From Chloroflexi bacterium HGW-Chloroflexi-4 (GTDB taxonomy: Bacteria > Chloroflexota > Anaerolineae > Anaerolineales > Anaerolineaceae), in contig PHBW01000014.1 in the NCBI GenBank assembly GCA_002840715.1, positions 1 through 64,000 on the forward strand: a DNA stretch of 64,000 bases. Reading direction: 5' to 3'. This document shows, piece by piece, positions 1-9,691 of this stretch. A program made the position numbers and the translations under genes. Within the stretch, counting starts at the first letter, position 1. Each line of letters starts with the position of its first letter. Below the pieces are notes generated by a model. That model ran no database searches, was not told where the DNA came from, and was given only the letters and a program-made list of their open reading frames with translations.

Positions 1-2
1 AA

Positions 3-407
3 GGTTATGACATCTTCATGATGTGGTCTGACGGCGCTGGCCCCACCCAACCTTGGGGACGTATTCGCCATCTGCTCTCTGGTGAATTCGCTGGAACCAC
101 CAACAACTGGAATGGTAACTGGAGTGGATTCGACAATGCAGATGCTAACGCTTTGATCGATGCCATCCCCACCATGACTGACGCTGCTGAAATTAAAGCC
201 GCCTACACAGAATTGGTAAAGATCTACTTGACCGAAGTTCCTTCCTTCACCCTGATGTATCGCCCGCAAGCTTTCCACACAGTTAATGAATCTGTCTGGA
301 CAAACTTCCCGCACGAAGGTGACGGAACCGATCCTGCAGTTCCCCCGCTTGATCTGACCGACGGTTATTCCATCGCTGGCCTCTACAACTTAACTCTGGT
401 TAAGTAA
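3..407 (+). CDS. ABC transporter substrate-binding protein, family 5 (C-terminal part)
   Basis: The frame is open to the left edge, so this is only the C-terminal 134 residues of a larger extracytoplasmic solute-binding protein. The visible part has the helix-rich ending typical of family 5 (DppA/OppA) proteins, with a segment spacing Ala-Leu-Ile-Asp and Tyr-Thr-Glu-Leu, then [18 protein letters not shown]. Two permeases and two ATPases of the Dpp/Opp type follow on the same strand. Family 5 transporters carry peptides or oligosaccharides; the beta-mannosidase and GH3 genes downstream make an oligosaccharide more likely, but that is inference from context. A 14-bp-arm hairpin follows the stop codon. 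Confidence 0.85.
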   Translation, partial: GYDIFMMWSDGAGPTQPWGRIRHLLSGEFAGTTNNWNGNWSGFDNADANALIDAIPTMTDAAEIKAAYTELVKIYLTEVPSFTLMYRPQAFHTVNESVWTNFPHEGDGTDPAVPPLDLTDGYSIAGLYNLTLVK

Positions 408-425
408 TCCGTAATGAAGTAAAAT

Positions 426-460
426 ACAGCCATGTTCCAGATTTAATGGAACATGGCTGT
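426..460 (+). other. Stem-loop between binding-protein gene and permease gene
   Basis: Perfect inverted repeat: arm 426-439 pairs with 447-460 around a 7-nt loop. No T-run follows, and the next gene's ribosome binding site starts only 11 nt later, so it is not a standard terminator. Such hairpins after binding-protein genes are known to stabilise the upstream mRNA segment or reduce read-through, giving more binding protein than permease. That role is inferred here. Confidence 0.7.
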
Positions 461-483
461 TAACTAATATAAGGAGGTTTGCC

Positions 484-1488
484 TTGAAAGGATACCGCAG
501 GTATTTCTTAAACAAGCTGCTTTGGTTATTGGTTACTGCATTGTTTGCCTTTATTTTGAATTTCACACTTCCCCGATTAATGCCGGGTGATCCTGTGGCA
601 GCCATTGTAGCCCGACTTGCTCAAGGTATGTCGAACTCCACCGGGATGAAAGCAGTATACGAACAGTACGCAGAACAATTCGGCACAAACAAGCCGATGA
701 TTACCCAATTCTTTTTATATGTAAGCAATGTGTTTCAAGGCAAGTTTGGCGCATCATTCAGTCAATTTCCCCGACCTGTTGTTGACATTCTAAAGTCATC
801 CATCTGGTGGACTGTTAGTCTCCAATTTCCAGCGATCATAGTAGGTTGGATTATTGGAAATGTATTGGGGGTGCTGGCGGCATATATTCGTAAAGGGTTT
901 GATAAAGTCGTTATGCCGGTTAGCCTATTCATTAGTAATCTACCCGCTTTTGGTATGGCGGTTATTTTGTTGGTCATCTTTGCTGTTGATCTAAAGTGGT
1001 TTCCCACATCAGGTGGATACGGGTTTGACTTGATTCCAGAATTTAGCTGGCGATTTATCTGGTCAGTGATTGTTCACTATCAACTTCCATTCTGGTCAAT
1101 CGTGTTGATTGCGATTGGTGGTCAAGCTATTGGTATGCGTTCCATGTCGATTTATGAATTAAACGCAGATTATGTCAAATATGCCCGCTTTTTAGGAATT
1201 AAAGACCGCAAAATCGTTGGTTATGTGTTCAGAAATGCCATGCTGCCCCAAATCACTGGTTTAGCTTTGGCAATTGGAACCATGGTAGGCGGCGCATTGG
1301 TCGCTGAGATTATTTTCAGCTACCCGGGTTTGGGAACAACTCTTCTTACTGCCATTCAAGGGCAGGATTACCCGTTGATTTCGGCAGTCACCTTGATCAT
1401 TACAGTTATGGTTTTGCTTGCTAATTTTGCAATCGAAATCATATATGGTTTGATCGACCCGCGCATTAAAGCTGCGCAGACAGATTAA
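484..1488 (+). CDS. ABC transporter permease, DppB/OppB type
   Basis: Inner-membrane permease of 334 residues. The N-terminus carries a transmembrane helix (about 12-32) followed by [10 protein letters not shown], a sequence typical of DppB-type permeases. The C-terminal half contains further helices and the cytoplasmic coupling region around Tyr-Ala-Arg-Phe-Leu-Gly-Ile and [16 protein letters not shown]. It starts at a TTG codon: AAGGAGG at 471-477 is six bases upstream and no ATG sits at that distance. The partner permease begins 14 bases after the stop. It should form the membrane channel with that permease, powered by the two ATPases downstream. Confidence 0.92.
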   Translation: MKGYRRYFLNKLLWLLVTALFAFILNFTLPRLMPGDPVAAIVARLAQGMSNSTGMKAVYEQYAEQFGTNKPMITQFFLYVSNVFQGKFGASFSQFPRPVVDILKSSIWWTVSLQFPAIIVGWIIGNVLGVLAAYIRKGFDKVVMPVSLFISNLPAFGMAVILLVIFAVDLKWFPTSGGYGFDLIPEFSWRFIWSVIVHYQLPFWSIVLIAIGGQAIGMRSMSIYELNADYVKYARFLGIKDRKIVGYVFRNAMLPQITGLALAIGTMVGGALVAEIIFSYPGLGTTLLTAIQGQDYPLISAVTLIITVMVLLANFAIEIIYGLIDPRIKAAQTD

Positions 1489-1502
1489 GCAGAGATGATG
1501 AT

Positions 1503-2756
1503 ATGAAACATACTCTTCAACAAGTTTTCCATTCCAGTAAGTTTGTTACCGGGTTTTGTATTTTCGCTGCAATCCTGTTAACGGTAATAATTTATCCAAT
1601 ATTTGTGCCAAATCCTCCACTGGAAATTATTGCCCAGGGTTCTTTCTTTCCGCCAGGAACATATGTTAGCACCTATGATACAGTTTTTTCATCTAAAGCA
1701 TATACATTAAATCTGCCAGATGCAGCTGCCAAAAGAATTGCCGCCAAGTTGGGAGATAAAGAACGTCAGGATATTAAAGACTATCTCGTGCTGGTTGGAG
1801 TTCCAGAAGCAGAAATTGATACAACTAATACAATCCAACTTCTAAGCCAATGGGATAAGAATTATGACCCGTCGAAGAAAATATCTGGAATGATTTTCTC
1901 TAAGGTCAGATATTATGAAAGGTTGAATAAATCTTTAACGGGTCTTTTATCAGAAGAAGGTTTAATTCTTGCAGCACCTAATATCGACACGGGCGCTCTT
2001 GAACAAATTGGAACAATCAATCTCGCTGATTATGTAAACATCAAAGAGGTTGCCAGTGTCCGAACTTTACCATTGGGAACCGATAACTTTGGTAGAGATG
2101 TTCTTACTGAATTGGTAAGGGCAACAAGTGTATCACTTAAGATCGGTTTGATCGCAGGCTTGATTGCGACCTTTATCGGTCTAACACTGGGGTTGCTTGG
2201 AGGTTACATCGGAGGTACGGTCGATGATGTTATTATGTTCATCACTAACCTCTTTACCGTTATTCCTAGTTTTGTATTGTTGATCCTGATTTCTTATAGT
2301 GTTGGCCAGGAACATCGTGGTCCGGTCATGGTGGCAACCGTGATTGGGTTTACTTCGTGGGTTTGGACTACAAGGGCAGTTAGATCACAAGTGATTTCTC
2401 TGCGCAATCGCGATCATGTTAATCTGTCAAAACTATCAGGACATTCCCTATTTCACATCATCACTCATGATATTCTCCCCTACATTGCATCATATGTAGT
2501 GATGGCGCTTATTTTACAGATTTCATCAGCGATTCTAGCAGAAGCTTCTCTGTCAGTCCTGGGTTTGGGTCCAAAAACCAGTATAGATCCGACCTTGGGC
2601 TTGATGATGAACTGGGCAATGATCTACCAGGCTCAGATTTTGGGCAAATGGTGGGCATACTTCCCTGTCTTAATAGTCATCGCGCTAATCACTTTCTCGA
2701 TGAATTTAATGAATACAGGTTTGGATCAAGTATTCAACCCTGCATTAAGGGACTAG
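1503..2756 (+). CDS. ABC transporter permease, DppC/OppC type, with long N-terminal extracytoplasmic insert
   Basis: Second permease, 417 residues, longer than the roughly 300 usual for DppC. A first transmembrane helix (about 16-36) is followed by about 150 mostly hydrophilic residues, then the motif [16 protein letters not shown] and the standard five-helix permease domain with the coupling loop near [19 protein letters not shown]. The extra residues between helix 1 and the domain should lie outside the membrane and might contact the binding protein (inference). The start has only a weak ribosome binding site, which fits translational coupling to the gene 14 bases upstream. Confidence 0.9.
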   Translation: MKHTLQQVFHSSKFVTGFCIFAAILLTVIIYPIFVPNPPLEIIAQGSFFPPGTYVSTYDTVFSSKAYTLNLPDAAAKRIAAKLGDKERQDIKDYLVLVGVPEAEIDTTNTIQLLSQWDKNYDPSKKISGMIFSKVRYYERLNKSLTGLLSEEGLILAAPNIDTGALEQIGTINLADYVNIKEVASVRTLPLGTDNFGRDVLTELVRATSVSLKIGLIAGLIATFIGLTLGLLGGYIGGTVDDVIMFITNLFTVIPSFVLLILISYSVGQEHRGPVMVATVIGFTSWVWTTRAVRSQVISLRNRDHVNLSKLSGHSLFHIITHDILPYIASYVVMALILQISSAILAEASLSVLGLGPKTSIDPTLGLMMNWAMIYQAQILGKWWAYFPVLIVIALITFSMNLMNTGLDQVFNPALRD

Positions 2757-2764
2757 GTGCCGAT

Positions 2765-3772
2765 ATGGGAAAAGTAATTCTCGAAGTAAATGAATTAACC
2801 ACGAAGTATGTTACCCGGTTTAACGAGGATGTTTATGCCGTAGACCATGTTTCATTAAAGGTTGAAGAGGGCAAATCTCTTGGTATTGCAGGTGAATCTG
2901 GCTGCGGAAAATCAACCCTTGCACTTAGCTTGATGGGATACTACTTCGCTCCGCTGCATTATACGAGCGGCGAGATCATCATAGACGGCCAAAACATTAC
3001 TGGGATGCATCCAGATACAGTCAGAAAAAACATTCTGGGAAATGAAATCGCTTATATTCCCCAGGCAGCCATGAATGCACTCAACCCGACCCAAAAAATT
3101 ATACATTTTATTGAAGATGTGGTTCAAGCCCATGATCCTAAAGTTTCTAAAAAAGAGATTTATGAGCTTGCCCGTGAACGCTTTGAAGTCTTGGGTCTGC
3201 CCAAAGAGGTTCTGCAGCGATACCCGGTTGAACTTTCAGGCGGTATGAAGCAGAGAACAGTAATTGCAACCTCAGTGATTTTGGAACCGAAAATCTTGAT
3301 TGCAGATGAACCGTCTTCTGCTTTGGATGTTACTTCACAGAAAATGGTCATCAAGATGCTGCGCTACATGATGGAAAAGGGTTATGTTAAAGCGATGATC
3401 TTCATTACTCATGAACTTCCTTTGCTTTACAATGTAACTGATGACATCATGGTTATGTATGCAGGTCAAATCGTTGAAAAAGGCTCCTCAAAACAAACCG
3501 TGTTTGATCCAATTCACCCTTACGCGAAGGGGCTGATGGGCTCCATCATTGTTCCTGAGAGTGGTTTAAAAGACACAAAATTGACAGCCATCCCTGGAAC
3601 ACCACCAAACTTGAAGAAGCCCCCTGAAGGCTGCCGTTTCGCTGAACGCTGCAAGTTTGTGACACCCGAATGCAAGCGTTACCCGGTGGATATGAAGTAT
3701 TTGGAAAGTGACCGCTCTTACCGTTGTATCTTTACTGAAGAGCAGCTGAGAAAGGCATATCAAAATGACTGA
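2765..3772 (+). CDS. ABC transporter ATP-binding protein, DppD/OppD type
   Basis: ATPase of 335 residues. Walker A GESGCGKS (near residue 41), signature LSGGMKQR, Walker [13 protein letters not shown] and the switch His in ITHELP are all present. The C-terminus holds the oligopeptide/dipeptide extension with a cysteine pattern ([15 protein letters not shown], then a Cys near the end), typical of the D subunit. The frame stays open upstream into the preceding gene, but ATG 2765 matches the family N-terminus ([11 protein letters not shown]) and lies 8 bases after the permease stop. It should pair with the next ATPase as a heterodimer. Confidence 0.93.
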   Translation: MGKVILEVNELTTKYVTRFNEDVYAVDHVSLKVEEGKSLGIAGESGCGKSTLALSLMGYYFAPLHYTSGEIIIDGQNITGMHPDTVRKNILGNEIAYIPQAAMNALNPTQKIIHFIEDVVQAHDPKVSKKEIYELARERFEVLGLPKEVLQRYPVELSGGMKQRTVIATSVILEPKILIADEPSSALDVTSQKMVIKMLRYMMEKGYVKAMIFITHELPLLYNVTDDIMVMYAGQIVEKGSSKQTVFDPIHPYAKGLMGSIIVPESGLKDTKLTAIPGTPPNLKKPPEGCRFAERCKFVTPECKRYPVDMKYLESDRSYRCIFTEEQLRKAYQND

Positions 3773-4589
3773 GAAAAAATCATGCCTTAAGGGTGTTGGA
3801 CTTACCAAGGTCTTCGGACTCGGCCGTAATAAAAATATGGCTGTTGATCATGTTGATTTTGATTTTGCCGAAGGTGAGATTGTTTCGATTGTAGGTGAAT
3901 CAGGCAGCGGAAAGACCACTTTGGCCAAAATGCTACTTGGTTTAATTAACACCACTGAAGGCGAGATCTATTTTAAGAGTAAGAAGCGAGATATCCGATC
4001 TCAAAAAGCAAAGAAAGAGTATTGGACAAATATTCAGGCAATTTTCCAGGATCCATTCTCCTCATACAATATCTTTAACAAGATCGATGCCTTGTTTCTT
4101 GATTGCATCAATATGCGCGGTGGAAAGAAACTGCCGTATGAGAAAAAACTTGAAATGATGACTGAAGCCTGCAGTTTCGTCAACTTGAAGTTCGCGGAAT
4201 TGACCAATAAATATCCGTTTGAACTTTCTGGCGGACAAATGCAGCGCTTGATGATTGCCCGTATCTTCTTGCTTAAACCTCAAATTCTATTGGCAGATGA
4301 ACCCACTTCCATGATTGATGCCTGTTCACGCGCTACTATTCTGGATATGCTGCTGAAACTGCGCAATGATACTGGCATGACCATTATTTTCATCACCCAT
4401 GATATAGGACTGGCTTATTTCGTTTCGGATAAAGTCTTTATCATGGAACATGGAAAGTTTGTTGAAAGTGGCACCGCAGATGAAGTAATTCTGCGTCCGA
4501 AAGAAGCTTATACCAAACGTTTGCTCAACGATGTTCCCAAGATCCATGAAGAATGGGATCTTTCGACTGTTGATATAAAAGCAAAATAA
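3765..4589 (+). CDS. ABC transporter ATP-binding protein, DppF/OppF type
   Basis: ATPase of 274 residues, whose start overlaps the previous gene by 8 bases, which suggests translational coupling. Walker A GESGSGKT, signature LSGGQMQR, Walker [13 protein letters not shown] and [10 protein letters not shown] are clear. It lacks the C-terminal cysteine-bearing extension seen in its partner and ends in a short charged tail. It is the last gene of the transporter operon; inverted repeats follow directly. Confidence 0.93.
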   Translation: MTEKKSCLKGVGLTKVFGLGRNKNMAVDHVDFDFAEGEIVSIVGESGSGKTTLAKMLLGLINTTEGEIYFKSKKRDIRSQKAKKEYWTNIQAIFQDPFSSYNIFNKIDALFLDCINMRGGKKLPYEKKLEMMTEACSFVNLKFAELTNKYPFELSGGQMQRLMIARIFLLKPQILLADEPTSMIDACSRATILDMLLKLRNDTGMTIIFITHDIGLAYFVSDKVFIMEHGKFVESGTADEVILRPKEAYTKRLLNDVPKIHEEWDLSTVDIKAK

Positions 4590-4590
4590 C

Positions 4591-4655
4591 TTCAAGAAGG
4601 TTTTTCTTTCTTGAACAAAGTACGATTAAAGGAAGCCATTGGCTTCCTTTAATCG
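4591..4655 (+). other. Two tandem hairpins after the ABC transporter operon
   Basis: An 8-bp inverted repeat (4591-4598 with 4608-4615) is followed by a perfect 15-bp inverted repeat (4623-4637 with 4641-4655) with a 3-nt loop. The second could end transcription or protect the 3' end of the transporter mRNA, but only a short pyrimidine tract follows it, not a clean T-run. Terminator function is therefore uncertain. Confidence 0.6.
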
Positions 4656-4665
4656 GCCCTTCTTC

Positions 4666-4677
4666 GCAACCGGTTGC
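4666..4677. promoter_or_regulatory. LacI-family-type operator
   Basis: Perfect 12-bp palindrome gcaaccggttgc with a central CpG, the usual form of a LacI/GalR-family site. The same 18 bases apart from one (gcaaccggttgcaataaa) recur at 22792-22809 in front of a GH3 gene, which suggests one regulator for both loci. The LacI gene in this window has different palindromes at its own promoter, so the cognate protein may lie elsewhere. Confidence 0.6.
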
Positions 4678-4697
4678 AATAAAAAGAAAGCTAAACA

Positions 4698-4778
4698 ATG
4701 ACACTCACTTGTAAAAAAAATTGTCTTCGCGACCACCGAAAATTACCGCTTCGAAAGGTAATTTCTCATTATATTTAA
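4698..4778 (+). CDS. Possible 26-codon small ORF between operator and terminator
   Basis: ATG to TAA, 26 residues, basic and with two cysteines (begins MTLTCKKNCLRD). The ribosome binding site is weak, and a hairpin (about 4739-4763) lies inside it. It sits between the LacI-type palindrome at 4666 and an intrinsic terminator at 4787, so a short separate transcript is conceivable. It may equally be chance in non-coding DNA. I recognise no family. Confidence 0.15.
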   Translation: MTLTCKKNCLRDHRKLPLRKVISHYI

Positions 4779-4786
4779 AATATTAA

Positions 4787-4818
4787 GCTTGCCATCTATT
4801 AGGGCAGGCTTTTGTTTT
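4787..4818 (+). terminator. Intrinsic terminator upstream of GH2 gene
   Basis: Stem 4787-4793 with 4803-4809 (7 bp, one G-T pair), followed by TTTTGTTTT. It should end transcripts arriving from the left, so the GH2 operon likely has its own promoter between here and 4896. Confidence 0.65.
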
Positions 4819-4850
4819 GATTTAAGATTAATTTATCAGTTCGATGTATA

Positions 4851-4868
4851 GTTTAATTTAAATTAAAC
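4851..4868. promoter_or_regulatory. 18-bp perfect palindrome upstream of GH2 (candidate operator)
   Basis: gtttaatttaaattaaac is perfectly self-complementary. It begins within a weak -10-like tatagt (4847-4852) and ends 27 bases before the GH2 start codon, a typical position for a repressor site. The regulator is unknown. Confidence 0.5.
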
Positions 4869-4895
4869 CTAAAACAGGAAAACAGGAAACAATTC

Positions 4896-7370
4896 ATGAA
4901 TACTCAATCTTTGACAGGTCAATGGAAGTTTCGACAAGCAGGTGGGTCAGAATGGCTGCCCGCTACAGTTCCAGGCGGAGTGCATACAGATTTATTGGCG
5001 CTGGATCGCATTCCAGATCCTTTTGTTGGGGATAATGAGAAAAAGGTTCAGTGGGTTGCAGAAAGCGATTGGGATTATGCAACCGAATTTCAAGTAGATT
5101 CAGATGTATTCAGTCAACCCCAATTGTTTTTGGTCTGTGACGGGCTTGATACACTGGCAACGCTGAAATTAAACGGCCAGGAATTAGGCAAAACTAGTAA
5201 CATGTTCAGGCAGTACCGTTGGGATGTGAAACCACTTCTAAAAGCTGGTAACAATGAATTGGTAATTGAGTTTTCTTCACCTGTAAAGTTTGGAGCTGAA
5301 CAAGACAAGATCCGCTTTTTGCCTGGTGTGTCACAGGCTATCCCCGGCGGACCGCATTTACGCAAAGCACCCTGCCATTTTGGATGGGACTGGGGTCCTC
5401 AGCTTCCTCCCATCGGAATTTGGAAAGATATCCGACTTGAAGGTTATGAATCGATTCGGATTGAAGAGGTTCATCTTCGACAGAAGCATGTCAACGGCAA
5501 AGTGACTGTCTCGGCAGAAGTTTCTTTGCAGTCATGGGAGAATCTGGACACCCAGGCTGTACTCAAACTGACTGCTCCAGACGGAAATGTGCTCGAAACT
5601 AAGGCTGAGGTCAAGAACAATAAAGTGACTCTGAGCATGGAAGTCAACAATCCGCAATTATGGTGGCCAAATGGCTATGGCTCCCAGCCGCTCTATCAAG
5701 TCAAAGTAGAAATCATTCAAGGCTCAAAACTACTGGACCATAAAGATTTCCAAGTGGGTTTGCGCACCATCGAACTACTTCAAAAACCAGACGAATGGGG
5801 CAAGTGTTTCACTTTTGTTGTGAATGGTCTGCCAGTGTTTGCCAAGGGTTCAGACTGGATTCCAGCGGATTCTTTCCCAGCCCGCATTTCTGACGCCTAT
5901 TTGGAAGGGTTGATCCGTGATGCGGCGCTAACCCACCAGAACATGCTGCGAGTGTGGGGCGGCGGCTTCTATGAAGAGGAACGCTTTTACGATTTGTGCG
6001 ATCGCTACGGCATTTTAATCTGGCAGGATTTTGTGTATGCCTGCAGCGTTTATCCGTTGGATGATGCAGAATTTTTGGAAAATGTCAAAATCGAATCTGT
6101 GGAGAATATTCGTCGGCTGCGGCACAGAGCCAGCCTGGCTTTATGGTGTGGCAACAACGAGATGGAGTGGGGGTGGGTCGATTGGAACTGGAAAGATCCA
6201 TCGTTAAAAACATTAAGAGATGCTTATGGTCAATTCTTCCACCATACCCTTTTAGAATGGTGTAAGGCAGAAGACCCTGACCATGCGTATTGGCCAAGCT
6301 CACCTTCTTCTGACACACCCTTTGAAGACCCGAACGGACAAAAGCAAGGCGACGCACATTATTGGGATGTCTGGCACGGCAGAAAACCCTTCTCGGCTTA
6401 TCGTTCCCAATATCCGCGCTTTATGAGTGAATTTGGCTTTCAGGCCTTGCCGCCGCTTGCCACAATCAAGACCTATGCAGAAGAAGTCGACTGGAATATG
6501 ACCTCTTACATCATGGAGTGTCACCAGAAGAACGACAGCGGAAACCAATTAATGGTTGCCCAAATGTTGGATACTTTCAGACTGCCGAAAGATTTTGAGT
6601 CTTTGGTGTATTTGAGTTTGGTACTGCAAGCCGAAGGCATTCGCTACGGCGTTGAACACTGGCGCAGGCACACCAACCGCGTGTCTGGCATCATATACTG
6701 GCAGCTCAATGACTGCTGGCCGGTGGCATCCTGGTCTAGCCTGGACTATTTTGGCCGCTGGAAAGCCCTGCATTATGCAGCCCGAAAATTCTATGCACCG
6801 CTGCTGCTCTCGATTGAAGATAAGCCGACTGAACAAAACGTGTATGTCACCAACGAAAATCGTGAAACATGGCTGGGAACGCTGCGCTGGTCGCTCGAAA
6901 CCTTGGATGGCAAGGTGCTCAAATCAGGCAGTGCCGTCGTAAAGGCAGAGCCGTTTGGTGTGTCGCAAATCGCTGCCCTTAATTTTGCAGATGTGGTCGC
7001 CGATGAAAATCGCAGAGACCTGATCTTTATTGCAGAACTCTTTGAGGGTGAACAAATGATCACCCGGCAGACGGCTTTCTTTGTGCCAACCAAGCACCTC
7101 AATCTGGTGGATGCAGGTTTAATCACGAAAGCGGCAGTTGACCAGCAGCATGTAATCATCGAAGTATCAGCAAAAAGCCTTGCTAAATTAGTTGAGATCA
7201 ATCTTGAAGGTGCCGATGGAGTATTCAGCGATAACTATTTCGACTTGCCCGCCGGACGTAAAGTGACTATTAATGTCCCTCTTCCAAACGGATGGACGCT
7301 TGCACAGGTTCAATCTGCATTAACCGTTCGTTCTGTTTATGATTCTTATGCGCACGGCGCAGCAAAATAA
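4896..7370 (+). CDS. GH2 beta-mannosidase
   Basis: 824-residue glycosidase of the GH2 beta-mannosidase type, which removes terminal beta-D-mannose from manno-oligosaccharides. Sugar-binding and immunoglobulin-like domains (about 1-290) precede the catalytic TIM barrel. The acid/base glutamate is E422 in WCGNNEMEWGW and the likely nucleophile is E512 in RFMSEFGFQALPP; the roughly 90-residue spacing fits the family. There is no signal peptide, so it should act in the cytoplasm on imported oligosaccharides. It is the first gene of a set continuing with two GH3 genes 20 and 24 bases apart, immediately after an oligosaccharide-type ABC transporter. Together with the AGE-family epimerase at 26.3 kb this points to (gluco)mannan use. 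Confidence 0.93.
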   Translation: MNTQSLTGQWKFRQAGGSEWLPATVPGGVHTDLLALDRIPDPFVGDNEKKVQWVAESDWDYATEFQVDSDVFSQPQLFLVCDGLDTLATLKLNGQELGKTSNMFRQYRWDVKPLLKAGNNELVIEFSSPVKFGAEQDKIRFLPGVSQAIPGGPHLRKAPCHFGWDWGPQLPPIGIWKDIRLEGYESIRIEEVHLRQKHVNGKVTVSAEVSLQSWENLDTQAVLKLTAPDGNVLETKAEVKNNKVTLSMEVNNPQLWWPNGYGSQPLYQVKVEIIQGSKLLDHKDFQVGLRTIELLQKPDEWGKCFTFVVNGLPVFAKGSDWIPADSFPARISDAYLEGLIRDAALTHQNMLRVWGGGFYEEERFYDLCDRYGILIWQDFVYACSVYPLDDAEFLENVKIESVENIRRLRHRASLALWCGNNEMEWGWVDWNWKDPSLKTLRDAYGQFFHHTLLEWCKAEDPDHAYWPSSPSSDTPFEDPNGQKQGDAHYWDVWHGRKPFSAYRSQYPRFMSEFGFQALPPLATIKTYAEEVDWNMTSYIMECHQKNDSGNQLMVAQMLDTFRLPKDFESLVYLSLVLQAEGIRYGVEHWRRHTNRVSGIIYWQLNDCWPVASWSSLDYFGRWKALHYAARKFYAPLLLSIEDKPTEQNVYVTNENRETWLGTLRWSLETLDGKVLKSGSAVVKAEPFGVSQIAALNFADVVADENRRDLIFIAELFEGEQMITRQTAFFVPTKHLNLVDAGLITKAAVDQQHVIIEVSAKSLAKLVEINLEGADGVFSDNYFDLPAGRKVTINVPLPNGWTLAQVQSALTVRSVYDSYAHGAAK

Positions 7371-7390
7371 ATTAGGTCAAGGAGTGGATC

Positions 7391-9667
7391 ATGTCTGAAG
7401 AGATTAAATCTTGGGTTTCAAAAATGACATTGGAAGAAAAAGCGGCACTGGTCACAGGCGCCAGCAATTGGACGACTACCCCCGTCGATCGCCTCGGCAT
7501 CCCCGAGATGGTGGTTTCTGATGGCCCTCATGGGGTGAGGCGTGTTGAAGATGTCACTTCAATTGCACAAAAAAGTTTACCCGCTACTTGCTTTCCAACT
7601 GCTTCTTGCACAGCTTCAACCTGGAATGTGGATTTGATCAAAAAAATGGGTGAAGCCCTGGCAGAGGAATGCATCGCGCTTAATGTGGATGTCCTGCTGG
7701 GGCCTGGCGCCAACATGAAACGCTCGCCATTGGGCGGACGTAACTTTGAATATTTTTCTGAGGATCCGTTCTTAGCCGGCGAGATGGCCGTTAATTTCAT
7801 CAATGGTGTTCAAAGCAAGGGCGTGGGCACATCCCTCAAGCATTACGCAGCCAACAATCAAGAGTTTCAGCGTTTCTGCATCAGCTCTGAAGTGGATGAA
7901 CGCACGCTGCGTGAAATCTACCTGGCAGCTTTTGAAAAAGCGGTCAAAGAAGCACAACCCTATACGGTCATGTGTTCTTATAACAAAGTTAACGGCGATT
8001 ATGCTTCTGAAAACTACCATCTCTTGACTGAAATATTAAAGAACGAATGGGGTTTCGAAGGTCTGGTGGTTTCTGACTGGGGTGCTGTACATGATCGTGT
8101 CAAGTCGCTCAAAGCCGGTCTGGATTGGGAAATGCCTGGTCCGCAAGCGCAGCGCACTCAGAAAGTGATCGACGCCGTCCGTTCAGGTAAGTTGGATGAA
8201 GCAATTCTTGATGATTCTGTGCAAAGAATATTGCGCATTGTCTATAAGTCAAAACTGACCCCCAAGAAGGGTACTTTTGATGCTGATGCCCATCACGAAT
8301 TGGCTCGCCAAATTGCCACTGAGGGCATGGTGCTGCTTAAGAATAATGGGCTGCTGCCATTGAAAGGGCAGGAACATATTGCCGTTATTGGCCGCTCAGC
8401 AGAAGCTGCGCACTTTCAGGGCGGAGGTAGTTCACATATCAACCCCACCAAGGTGGCAGTGCCCTTTAAGGAATTAAAGGCTCAGGCAGGGAACGCTGAG
8501 ATCACATACGCAGAGGGATATCCTACTGACAATTCGTTCAATCAAGCTATGATTGATAAATCTGTTTCACTCGCCAAATCAGCAGATGTTGCCTTGCTTT
8601 ACATCGCCTTGCCCGGTTTCAAAGAATCTGAGGGCTATGACCGTGCTGACCTCGATTTGACCGATCAGCAGGTGGCGTTGATTAAAGCAGTCTCTGCCAT
8701 CCAACCCAACACAGTGGTAGTGCTTAACAACGGTGCCCCCGTGGTGATGGGTGACTGGATTGACGGCGTTGCCGCCGTACTTGAAGGTTGGATGATGGGC
8801 CAGGCGGGCGGCGTTTCGATTGCCGATGTATTATTCGGACGTGTGAACCCTTCAGGCAAGCTGGCAGAAACCTTCCCGGTTAAACTAGCTGATACCCCCG
8901 CTATGATCAATTGGCCGGGCGGCGCAGGAAAGGTGTATTACGGTGAAGGTCTCTTTATTGGGTATCGTTATTATGATGTCAAAAAGATGCCTGTGCTCTT
9001 CCCGTTTGGCTATGGATTGAGTTACACCACTTTTGCATACAGCAATGCCAAGGTTTCTAAGAAATCGTTCAAAGATATTGATGGCATCACAGTCACTGTT
9101 GATGTCACCAATACCGGCAAGTTGGCTGGCAAAGAGATCGTCCAACTCTATGTACATGATCAGAAATCAAAACTGGTTCGCCCCGAAAAGGAACTCAAGG
9201 GCTTTGCCAAGGTGGAACTTAAACCTGGTGAAACCAAGACTGTTTCCATCAAACTTGATTTCCGTTCCTTTGCCTATTATCACCCCTCTTACAGTCAATG
9301 GATCACTGAAGATGGCGATTTTGATCTGTTGATTGCAGCTTCGGCAGCAGATATTCGCGAAAAATTAACTGTAACACTTGAATCTACTGTTCAATTGCCC
9401 TGCCTGTTGAACAAGGAATCCACCATCCGCGAATGGATGGAAGACCCCATTGGCAACAAAGTTTTCAGCCCCTTCTTTGCGCAGGTGGAATCACTTAGCC
9501 GTAAAGCGTTTGGAGCCGAAGAAGGCGCAGATGACGGCATGGGTGCGGATATCATGATGATGTTTGGTGATATGCCCCTGGCCAGTGTATTACTCTTTAT
9601 GCAAAGCGCGCTGCCAAAAACCGCTGATGATATGGTCGCTGATTTGTTGAAACAAGTTCACGGATAA
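7391..9667 (+). CDS. GH3 beta-glucosidase-type enzyme
   Basis: 758 residues, no signal peptide. The N-terminal (alpha/beta)8 domain carries the substrate-binding SLKHYAANN and the nucleophile D229 in VVSDWGAVHD. The second alpha/beta domain and a C-terminal fibronectin type III-like domain (about 560-660, with YPFGYGLSYTTF-like sequence FPFGYGLSYTTFAY) follow. About 90 extra residues after the Fn3 domain, including WMEDPIGNKVF, are typical of some bacterial beta-glucosidases. The ribosome binding site AAGGAG is well placed before ATG 7391. The gene lies 20 bases after the beta-mannosidase gene. Beta-glucosidase activity is likely, but exact specificity cannot be read from sequence. Confidence 0.92.
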   Translation: MSEEIKSWVSKMTLEEKAALVTGASNWTTTPVDRLGIPEMVVSDGPHGVRRVEDVTSIAQKSLPATCFPTASCTASTWNVDLIKKMGEALAEECIALNVDVLLGPGANMKRSPLGGRNFEYFSEDPFLAGEMAVNFINGVQSKGVGTSLKHYAANNQEFQRFCISSEVDERTLREIYLAAFEKAVKEAQPYTVMCSYNKVNGDYASENYHLLTEILKNEWGFEGLVVSDWGAVHDRVKSLKAGLDWEMPGPQAQRTQKVIDAVRSGKLDEAILDDSVQRILRIVYKSKLTPKKGTFDADAHHELARQIATEGMVLLKNNGLLPLKGQEHIAVIGRSAEAAHFQGGGSSHINPTKVAVPFKELKAQAGNAEITYAEGYPTDNSFNQAMIDKSVSLAKSADVALLYIALPGFKESEGYDRADLDLTDQQVALIKAVSAIQPNTVVVLNNGAPVVMGDWIDGVAAVLEGWMMGQAGGVSIADVLFGRVNPSGKLAETFPVKLADTPAMINWPGGAGKVYYGEGLFIGYRYYDVKKMPVLFPFGYGLSYTTFAYSNAKVSKKSFKDIDGITVTVDVTNTGKLAGKEIVQLYVHDQKSKLVRPEKELKGFAKVELKPGETKTVSIKLDFRSFAYYHPSYSQWITEDGDFDLLIAASAADIREKLTVTLESTVQLPCLLNKESTIREWMEDPIGNKVFSPFFAQVESLSRKAFGAEEGADDGMGADIMMMFGDMPLASVLLFMQSALPKTADDMVADLLKQVHG

Positions 9668-9691
9668 TTTTGCAGTTTATAAGAGGCCAAA

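Noticed and set aside
2648-2764. Longer start for the DppD-type ATPase
   Set aside because: The 39 extra codons overlap the permease gene and do not match the family; ATG 2765 gives the standard N-terminus.
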